Of a stretch of DNA of 64,000 bases, positions 1-64,000 are shown piece by piece. Position 1 is the stretch's first letter, and every line of letters begins with the position of its first letter. The notes beneath the pieces are model-generated. The model saw only the letters and a list, made by a program, of their open reading frames with translations, had not been told where the DNA came from and ran no database searches. The translations under genes and the position numbers were made by a program. The DNA comes from Nereocystis luetkeana (taxonomy: Eukaryota; Sar; Phaeophyceae; Laminariales; Laminariaceae), in the NCBI GenBank assembly GCA_031213475.1, contig JARUPZ010000026.1, forward strand, positions 884,501 to 948,500. The letters are read 5' to 3'.

Positions 1-251
1 GTTGCTCCCACGGCGCAGATCGACCCTATATTTGGATCCACGTCCGCCACTGATAGCATGCAGTATGGGAGTTACAAAAAAAGAAGCATTATGCCTCCCT
101 ACCGCAATGCAGTATAGGTATTGGATAAGACGAGGCCTCCTGCGTCAGCCCCTGGTCACGCCTATACTTCAGCGTTCCGTTGCAATATCTCCGGAGTCGA
201 CCGTTGGTGAGGTGCAGAGTTGTCTCACCCTAACCTCCTAAAAAACTCTTT

Positions 252-359
252 TATTACGAGGGGCCATAGTAAATAGGACCAAATATTGTGAGTAAAAATA
301 GGTAAATATGTAGGTTTTGTCTGTGCCGCAGGTCCTACTTACTATGGCCCCCCGTAGTA
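252..359. mobile_element. Family A MITE-like element, copy 1
   Basis: About 108 bp with terminal inverted repeats: it opens TATTACGAGGGGCCATAGTA and closes with the matching ACTATGGCCCCCCGTAGTA. The centre is AT-rich. It is too short to code for anything and is the type copy for the other family A copies in the window. Confidence 0.7.
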
Positions 360-360
360 G

Positions 361-431
361 CACTGCTGCAGCCCCGTTTTGGCGACAAACTTTGTCCCAG
401 AACGGGACTGCAGTCCTAACAGTCCTAAAAG
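361..431. repeat. Degenerate family B fragment
   Basis: CCGTTTTGGCGACAAA and TTTGTCCCAGAACGGGACTG lie in inverted order, followed by CAGTCCTAAAAG. It looks like a shortened, decayed copy directly next to a family A element. Confidence 0.45.
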
Positions 432-646
432 TGTTGTTGAATACTAGATCAAGCCTTTCGTGCACACCAGAAAAGGGTAGCACTAACTACAGAACATTTC
501 AGCAGTAGTACCTGCGGTAGAGCAAGCCTACTGCTGTTGCTATTTAGTGTAGTACTGGTAGTCATCACCGCACGCATGAAGGTGGCAAAACCCGCCGTGC
601 CCGATTTGTCCCCGCCCGAAACCTTCTAAACTTCGTCGTGTGGTGG

Positions 647-848
647 TATTACGGGGGAACCATAGTTAACCCCTTTAGAACCGCAGTCCCATATGTGGGG
701 ACAAACCACTCAAATTTCAAGTAGTTTGTCCCCAAAACGGGACTGCGGTTCTAAAGGGGTTAATAGGACCTATGGCACACATAAAAACCTATACATTTAG
801 CCATGTTTACTAACAAGAATTGGTCCTATTAACTATGGCCCCCCGTAA
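647..848. mobile_element. Family A element, copy 2, carrying a nested family B element
   Basis: It has the same ends as copy 1 (TATTACGGGGGAACCATAGT and CTATGGCCCCCCGTAA). It is about 95 bp longer because a family B palindrome sits inside at a TTAA. The A sequence resumes on either side (CATAGTTAA and TTAATAGGACC), so B inserted after A. Confidence 0.75.
666..763. mobile_element. Family B palindromic element, copy 1 (TTAA-flanked)
   Basis: It is almost a perfect inverted repeat: TTAACCCCTTTAGAACCGCA at one end and the reverse complement at the other, with GTCCCGTTTTGGGGACAAA-type arms. TTAA borders both sides. A TTAA target site is typical of piggyBac-type elements; that assignment is inference. 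Confidence 0.75.
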
Positions 849-2820
849 GAGCAACAATGCAAATAACAACGTGCCCAAGCGCCAGTAGTAACAACAGCTT
901 ATTATGCTGAGGTTGCAACGGGAGGTACGTATAGGTTAAATTGACACACGACACGGTTACGTGGAAGTGTGGTGAGCTTAAGCTTTATTTTTACCAATGC
1001 AATCCGCCGGAGGACAAAAAAAAACAAAAAAAAACAAAAAAACTAATTGTGCCGTTGGACTACAGATAGATAGATCCCAGAGATATATATCTACTGCATC
1101 GGCGAGAGATCAGCTTCAAGCGTAATGGGGTTGGTACATTCCACCGACCTCCCCAAGATCCACGATCCAGGAGGAAACAGTCTGTAACCACGTGAACGCC
1201 GACCATGGGACGCGTGCTGTATGGAGAGGTAAGACGTTTTCGCCGAAACGTTTTGGTGAATGATGACGTGGACGTACGTGTCCAATCGCCGGAAATTCGT
1301 TTTTTTTGTGCTGCGTTGCAGCATTTTTCATTGCATGCTTGTAGCTCAGCCCGTGGGAATGTATGTTCATCGGGTAGCACGTGCACTTACTTACTTGCTT
1401 GCTTCCAAAATCAGTTTTTGTTCGTAATGGGTGGGGCATAGAACTCCCCGTCTGAAGAAGCCCGGAAAAAAAGGGACCCACCCCTACCTACCCTCTACCG
1501 CACCACCGGTCGTATTGTGGTACCGGGTGTTCAGTGGGTGCCCGCAGTTAGGAAACATTATTAGGCTGAGAAAAAAGATGACTCAAATCGGCGGTACGAA
1601 CAACGAGAAAATTGGGCCAGAAGACACACCCCAACAGCAGTGGGGCCAATTCTAAATCCTACCGGTATACAATGCACTTATTGATAGATCAAGGCCGGAA
1701 AAAATATGACATTGAGTCTGGACACCAAATTGACGTTTCCTAACACCGGCCGCCCTCAGCAGTTGTAACTGCCGTCGAGCGACAAGTACATTCCAGATCC
1801 AGAGATATCATAATATACAGAGTCAACCGCCAGCAGATTGATATGCTGCTGTACATTCTGTTGAATTCCTCAAGATGCAGGGTGCGGAGGAAACCGTACT
1901 ATATGTATGTACCGGGTAGCAACTTCACGTACGTTGCTGTTTGCTGGCTGTGACACACCAGTTTTGTATGTATACAGTAAAAAGCGTGCGAAAGGGGGGG
2001 TCTGCTTAAGAGCGGGTTTCGCCAACAACGGCCGTCACTACAAACATGCCTCGGAAGGCAAGCATGCAGCACGGGGGGTGTAGGGGGCTGTTGTTGAGAT
2101 TGTGAGGAGATGGAGCGCCGAGAGAGAGGGGGAGTCAAGGCCGCCTGCGACAACGGGCGCGCAGGGTCTGTACGTATCTTCTTTGCGCACACACGGTCCC
2201 GCCACAGGGGCCACACGTAGGACAGATAGATCATGATCATCTAGATAATCAACAGTAAATCATCACCAGATCATTTACAGTAGTGTAGATCTAACCTGTC
2301 GTTATCAGATTACCAAGATAAAAGGATACTATTAATACCTATACCTGGTATTAATAGTATATAGACCCCAAGATACCACGACGCCAATATACCAATATAC
2401 CAAGGTACGAGACACCAATATACCCCGAAAACACAACTAACTACCATTAATACTGCTGTAACTGCATGCAACAGTTTTTTCGTGCAGTAGTAGTTGTTTG
2501 GTCGCGCCTGGTTTTTTTGTCAAAAAGAAGAGGAGGATACGTGACGTATCCTAATGACATGATGCGCACATGCATGCACACAGCACACTGCAGCACACTG
2601 CAGCAAACAACACGCATCTCACCATGGCAGTCCCAAATGCACCCCTCGTTATTATCATTGCGCGTGCGTACCAGGTACACTACGTTTCTGTATAGCACTG
2701 TCACACCAGGGTGGTAAGGTACGAATTGCCTATTGATAGACGGTTGCCTCAAAACCAGGGGATTCACACGCAGCTGAATAAAGCAGCAGCAGCAGCAGCA
2801 GTAGACGGGTGGTGTAAGAA

Positions 2821-2878
2821 ACATATCATCGAGACGTTTCCATACACGAGAGAGACACATCGCGCTCGGCGTTTGCAC
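2821..2878 (-). repeat. Family D repeat, copy 1
   Basis: On the minus strand it contains AACGCCGAGCGCGATGTG and GTATGGAAACGTCTCGATGA, matching the core of the other family D copies. It is decayed, with a small insertion in the core. Confidence 0.5.
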
Positions 2879-4749
2879 ACCCTTCCAGCTGTCGAGAATA
2901 TCAGCTCCTTAGAAATTCTGTCCGAGCAGGGGGTGTTTTACATTATCTCCTGTGTGTTTTTAGTATTGCCACACGTGTTTTTCGTACGGTATGTATACAT
3001 ACATGGATGTACTCGTAGATTATTTCATTTACTATAATAACAGCGCCCCTGGAGCTATAAATATGATTAATTGCCCCGCAAGCGAACGGTGCGGGTGAAT
3101 ATACCCCTGCGCCTCTATAGTAGTACCACTGCGCTTGGCCGAAACGACTGAAATTGCCTCGCGTATGTTCTTCTGCCTCGGTGCCTAGAGTGTAGTACCG
3201 GCCCTCTATCATAAATAATAACAAAACAAGGGAGCGGTCCAGGTGATATTCACTACCAGTATTTGACATATTCGACTACTACTGCAGGCATTAAGGTCGC
3301 GCTTCGTTGCCACCAATAACCACAACCGGGTGGTCGGGTGTTTTCCCATAGGAAGGAACTACAGTAGTAGTTGTTATGTCTTTGCTCGGTATTACTGTAG
3401 AGATATACCCTACAATAATAACTGAGCTAACAGTCAGCGTTGACTGTCAACTCAGCAGTGGTACGTGTGGCGCATCTATTATTATCACGCTTGCTTGCCA
3501 TCCGACAATGTGTAGTGTATATATCGTGAGATCACAATCCGGAGTCCACTGGCCTAGGATTTCCTCAAAGAGTTGCACTCCATTGAGTCAGCACTGCGAA
3601 AAACTGAATGCGCAGGGTCAGCATCGTCAAGTCATATTCGACGCCGAAAGCTGCTCCTGTGCACGCCAGGTACATACATGTATATATATACTGAAATGAA
3701 GCTCAAGGCGCCTTCTGAAAATTTCTGCGGAAAAGCCGGATTTTGCTCTCACAGTCGTATTTTCATCGGTTCGTGACGAGAACCCAAAAACGATGATTCA
3801 AAACTACCCCAGAAAAAAGCAATTCGTCGGGATTTCCTGGAACAAACTGTTGTTTTCCGCCGCATTCCCAAGCAGTTTTATCTTTATGCAGGGAGCTCTC
3901 TTGTCGAACCTGCTTGACCGATTCAGGGGGGGGTGCTCAAGAAGCCGATCAGATTAAAAATCAAGCGCGGAAAGGCTCGAGCACTTCCTGTAGGAAAGTG
4001 GCAGCCATCTGGTCGAAAAACTAGATTTTGAAGGGACGCAACTCCACACAACAAGGTGAATTTCGATAATTATGACAACGGATTATTAGGCATCGCGCCT
4101 CCCAAATACGATCATAGACACACACCCTGAAAAAACCAGCTTGATCGAAGCGATGTTCAAAAGCGGGGATTATTGGCACTATTCCCGCGTTCTGCATGTA
4201 TGTTCGCATTTTCCCTACCGGAACGGGTAAAATGCGTTGAAACCCGGGTACCAGCCTCTCGTATGTTTTTCAACCATCATATAGTATGTGGAAAACAAAT
4301 AAGACCGTACGGTGAGGGGGTGGAAACAAATCACCCCCCTCCCCCCCCCAAATAAAATCCGGCTACAGCACGAAACCCGCCTGCAAGGTGAGTTCCACAC
4401 TATTAACAACGTTTTAATATTACCGCTCCCGAATTCGTTTTTCCCTCAGAATTGTTAGGGTCTACTTTCTTGCCGGCGTTTTTTCTTATGAGACGAACGG
4501 TACTGCAGTAGTGTGGTTTAGCCTTCCTTGGCAATACTCATGCATCGGACAGCTCAAGCAAGCGCTTCGTACATGATGAACTGAAAAAAGTAGGCCTTTC
4601 AGGGCAGAAATATTTCTTGTGCTGTACTTGTATTGGCCGGGTGGGAGCCGCATAATCTGCATGAACTTCTTAATAGCATCGGCATCCTGGGTTAGATACC
4701 CGGTGTGTACCTGGTACTGCGGTGCCTTGGTACAGTTTGTAGATCTTGA

Positions 4750-4915
4750 ACAACCTACCGTATCGTCAGTTTAGGATCTTGATGATCTAGATGGTTTATG
4801 TGTAGATTATCTATTAATAGACGATCTCTCTGTAGATTATCTATCTGTAGATGATCTATCTGTAGATGAACTATCTGATATATCTATCTACCTCTTGATG
4901 ATCTAGATCATCTGG
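4750..4915. repeat. GATCTA-rich repeat
   Basis: Many overlapping GATGATCTA, CTGTAGATTATC and GATCTATC units. Similar stretches recur in introns near 16300-16530, 16975-17160, 23520-23740, 29490-29825, 36140-36210, 40690-40870, 43130-43330 and 61960-62170, some sharing longer flanks such as TGTTGTACAGGATCTG. Confidence 0.6.
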
Positions 4916-4975
4916 CCGACGTGTCGGAAACACATAAAGGTGTATGTTAGACTTCGTGCATACCATTTTTTTAAT

Positions 4976-5516
4976 CCCCCCCCCCTATTATATATAGGTT
5001 GGGTTGGCGTCGGTTGGCAACGACACTTTAAGATATGCCGCTCACTACGTGAGCTAGACAACCAGGGTACCGCTTTTTTTTCTTCTTTTTTCTTTGGCGG
5101 TCGGTCACAGCTGGTTGTCGAGTTAAATCGTTTATGCGAAGTAAACAACCTTTACTCTGCACAAGTGGAAATTATCGTATCACGTGGTGTTTATGGTAAG
5201 GCACCCAAGAGGCAGTTACGTAGTACTCCGATTGCTGTCTCTGGAAATGCCTACACTAGAAATTAAATCAACTCATTGAAGCTGCCATCCATATGCAAGT
5301 CCGCCTCAAAAGCGATCCTTCGTAGGATGCAGCTCACCCTTCATGCGACCCGCCGGACGCCTCATGGCGCTTCGCGCTTAATGCAAGCAATTACTGCCTG
5401 GTCGGTGAAAACCCGACATGCTCCGTCCCGGCACTGTAGGGATGCGAGGGTCTATTGTCATACGACTACGGCTATGCATGAGATCGAGTACATCTCTCCT
5501 ATCGAGGACACCCCCC
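4976..5516 (+). repeat. Family C repeat, full-length copy 1
   Basis: About 540 bp running from a C tract and TATATATAGGTTGGGTTGG to GATCGAGTACATCTCTCCTA and a second short C tract. Two other full-length copies (15443 and 24124) match it throughout. It contains the hairpin GTCGGTGAAAACCCGAC. Short open frames in it are not conserved between copies. Confidence 0.75.
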
Positions 5517-5834
5517 TGGTTTTCTTCTATGATACCTGGTATGATTTATCAAGTTGAAGTTCGTGCTGTTAAAATATCAACAACACATTGCCCAACGGCA
5601 AGGCGCAGTACCAGGTACATCACTACGTACAATTTCATTTACCATCTGACAAGGTGTAGCGCTTGTTCCAAGCATATGTATATCATCTACATCTCAAAGG
5701 AAATCCAGAGTCCAATGTCTTCAGACATGGAATATATATGCTGTCACGACGTTACAGCAGGCCTTACCTCTTGTCCGCCATTTCTGACCTTCTACCTCTC
5801 AGCTTAACATCCGGAGAAAGGTCGCTAGCCTCAC

Positions 5835-61619
<55,785 letters not shown>

Positions 61620-62658
61620 CTGGTGAAAATCGTCGTGGCAAAATGGTGGTGACAGTTTTTTAACCCTAGTGGTGACAGTTTCCTAATGTTGACGGCTAAA
61701 GGGGACGATACATCACCGGAAACTACCCTGCATGGTCGAGGGAAAATACGAGATTGATGTCCTAATAATAGTGACTATATGGTTGAACCGTACTGCTCGG
61801 CGGTCACGCCTGCTCCTAGGTGGCTAGTAGCACCAGTTGCAGTTGTTTGATCGGCATCCCGGGGCCCCGAAGGTGCAAAAAGGGTTGGCGCTTCAGTCCA
61901 GTGCATTATGCTTTCACCGGTGTTCTACCGCTTTGGCTATAATTTCACACCTCGGGTAAGTCAAGGTCTACAGATAGATCAGATAGATCAGATAGATCAT
62001 CTAGATCCCAACCTGCCCCGTGGAGATGTTGTACAGGATCTGCGCAGTACAGGTCATACCCAGTAAACGGGTCCCAGATCATGTATCATGCAGTGGCGAT
62101 ACCGTTCCCGACCCCGCAAGATGAGCTAAATCCTGTAGACCAGGAACCTATTTTCTCTTGAAGATCTAGATAATCACGCACGCTGGAATGGATGGCCTGT
62201 TCGATATGTGGATAGTGGGCGACCTACAGGAGCTCTATCTCGTTCACTACCGCAGTGATGGTGCCACACTATTTCCAAGCGGTTTAGGTTCCGGAAAGGA
62301 CGAGTGCGGCTGCTTCTACGGGGGGTTATTCGCGGTACTAAAACGACCAAAAATGGTGTGTTCCGCCAATGGGCGCTATGCACATTGACGCGTTCGTGTA
62401 TCTTCGTGTTTTTAAAACGAAGGCTTCTTCACGTCCCCCCGTGCCCAGAAAAAAAGCCCTATTGATAATTCCAATCAAGGGTATGCGTCACTGTTTGCGT
62501 GAGTGAGTGTAGCGCATACCACGATATGAGTACAGTTTTTCACGCGGCTCAATTGGGTTTGGACGAGCTCTTCACTTCCCTCAAACCCTGACTTGAGATT
62601 GAAGGAAGGCACAGCCCTATCAATGCTGCAGCTAGAGATCGACCGTACACCCACACAC

Positions 62659-62770
62659 CTGCTTATTTGCGAGCTTGGTTGCCTCCTGCTTGAGAGTCGC
62701 GTAGCTGTACTTGAGGTCTTCCACCTCTTCGAAAAAACCCAGGTCGAAGACCGCCAGCTCCGATCTCAAC
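62659..62770 (-). CDS. CEP290: Exon 1: coiled-coil exon with CEP290 C-terminal signature
   Basis: The acceptor is ...CCCGTGCCCAG and the donor is AAGCAG/GTGTGT. One base plus 37 codons are open, and the exon leaves in phase 0. The core FDLGFFEEVEDLKY followed by basic and acidic heptads matches, from memory of the family, the conserved C-terminal end of CEP290, the large coiled-coil protein of the ciliary transition zone. No further CEP290 exon is visible in the 1.2 kb to the right, so the rest would lie outside the window. The exit phase fits exon 2, so this may be the CEP290 tail or the start of a fused CEP290/EF-hand protein. The exon is well supported; the gene to which it belongs is not. 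Confidence 0.6.
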
Positions 62771-64000
62771 CTGGGCACGGGGCAGTCATAAGCAGCAAGT
62801 ATCGCCTTTGCTTCCAATTCGTTATAATAATAATACCCGTCACAGGTGGCGAGACCCCCCGCCCCCCCCCCCCTGCACAAAACTGGGGGGAAGACAATAG
62901 TGTGGAGACATTGACCAATGCAGCACACACCATTATATAGGCGTATCGAATCGAGAGGTGGTCGACACTTCATGGACTTTGCTATTACGCATGCATTGCT
63001 CATGTTGTGCTTTTTACACTTACATTGTGCAGGGGGGGGGGGGGGGGGGGGTCCCGACCGCCTGTGGAAGAAAACTATTGTACATGTTGTTGTCGTTGTC
63101 GTCGTTGTTGTTGTTGTTGTTGTTGTTGCTGTTGTTGCTGCTGTTGTTGTTTTGTTGTTGTTGCTGCTGATGTTTTCGACGTTATCACATTAACGTCTTG
63201 CTAAATTCGAGTCCGTGGTCGCAGGGGAACATCTAAAACACTATGAAATGGAAGAAGGCTTCACGGAACAGTCAAGAAACTACCATAAATATGTATGAGC
63301 GGTCAACGTTGAAGCTCACCCAGCGCATTATTTGGTGGCAAACGCCACACAAATAGTGATGAAAGTACAATCATAAGAAATAGCACGTACTCATAACGAA
63401 AACCTTACGTAGACACGTGGGGTTTTCACTTGAGGACGGTTTACCCGTACGTCCCGCTCTCCATGTGCTTGGAGAGGCTTCTCGCTGGGAGATTGCAAAC
63501 CGCAACAAGAAGCGAGAAAATTCGTTCGATCCCACCTGTTCGTCCAACCGACACGGCTCGCCCTATACAAAGGCGAGACGGCCGGGTGAAATATTTCCTG
63601 CAGGTTTGTGATCCCCATTGTTAAGCTTGCGTGTCGCCCGGGACCAACCTGACCCAACAAGAACTTGACCCGAACCCCAACCCCAACCCCGACGCTTTGA
63701 GGGGCTTGAGGTCGCCAAGGGCGGGTGCGCGTCTCCCCAGCGTGTTTCGGAGGAGTTATTTTAAACAAGCCGGGCGGCCGAAAGGTCAGCCACGACCCAA
63801 TCAGGCTAACGACCTGCAGGAAATATGTTTGTTCGGGCCGTTCTGCAGTTATAGGGAGAGTCGACGGACCCCCCCCAATGCTGAGACTATCGGAAGGACT
63901 CGCTGGTTTGGAAGCGACGAAGCGCTGGCGCCGACCCATCATATGATATATCCTATCACCACCCCGCTTACGTAGTGTCGTTGCGAATTCCAACGGTAGC
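62771..64000. other. Right flank without an accepted gene
   Basis: Contains a 13-C tract at 62867-62880, a run of 20 G at 63032-63051 and a GTT microsatellite at 63084-63170. An inverted pair, ATATTTCCTGCAGGTTTG at about 63590 and GACCTGCAGGAAATATG at about 63812, lies near the end. Long open frames in 63391-63993 on both strands have no family motif. Most likely intron of the gene that owns exon 1. Confidence 0.5.
63032..63170. repeat. Run of 20 G and (GTT)n microsatellite
   Basis: The G run follows ACATTGTGCA, the reverse of the flank at 26602-26612. The GTT tract of about 85 bp begins about 30 bases later. Confidence 0.92.

Larger units (their letters stand above)
860..4970. other. Left flank without a recognised gene
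   Basis: Short open frames occur on both strands but none has family motifs or paired splice sites in phase with exon 36. Within it are short A runs near 1020, a palindromic TATA-rich stretch near 2320-2420, a GCA run near 2785, a family D repeat at 2821-2878 and GATCTA-rich DNA at 4750-4910. It may be intron or 3' flank of the EF-hand gene. Confidence 0.5.

Noticed and set aside
63391..63993. Minus-strand open frame of 200 codons at the right edge
   Set aside because: Contains a short GGGGTTG-type repeat and matching inverted pieces and has no coiled-coil pattern as CEP290 would need. Treated as non-coding.

Overview
This is a window of nuclear DNA from an intron-rich eukaryote. Almost all recognisable coding sequence is on the minus strand, cut into about 36 short exons (64-206 bases) with GT-AG borders, separated by introns of about 0.3-5 kb full of repeats. 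No rRNA gene, convincing tRNA gene or bacterial-type operon was seen. A flagellate-type gene (an EF-hand array like EFCAB6) next to a CEP290-like segment, the large repeat-filled introns and the roughly 50% GC fit a flagellate-bearing alga. A brown alga or related stramenopile is my best guess, but this is inference and not proven.

Main gene: reading right to left, exons from about 61.6 kb (possibly 62.8 kb) down to 5.8 kb join in frame into one protein of about 1,400 residues. Every junction was checked for splice sites and phase, and most junctions complete an EF-hand. The protein is a chain of paired EF-hands. The first hand of each pair ends in a Gly-Val-x-Leu type helix end. The second has a V-x-Y/F-x-x-L core, usually followed by a tail containing Trp. 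About 25 hands are visible; only a minority keep a full set of calcium ligands. The nearest family I can name is the long, degenerate EF-hand protein EFCAB6. The gene probably continues left of 5.8 kb, because the last exon found ends in an open phase.

Right end (about 60.5-62.8 kb): one exon carries the FFEEVEDLKY coiled-coil signature of the CEP290 C-terminus and joins in phase to the first EF-hand-like exons. This is either the tail of an upstream CEP290 gene or a real fusion.

Introns and left flank (1-5.8 kb): several repeat families recur. (A) Elements of about 110 bp with terminal inverted repeats (CTATTACGGGGGACCATAGT...). (B) Palindromic elements of about 95-105 bp flanked by TTAA, one inside an A copy and one inside a minisatellite. 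(C) A unit of up to 540 bp bounded by C tracts, at least 13 full or partial copies on both strands. (D) An old 50-60 bp repeat, eight copies. (F) A 280-400 bp repeat. (H) A roughly 50 bp repeat next to C copies. GATCTA-rich repeats, microsatellites, minisatellites and unusually long G or C runs (17-23 bases) are also present.
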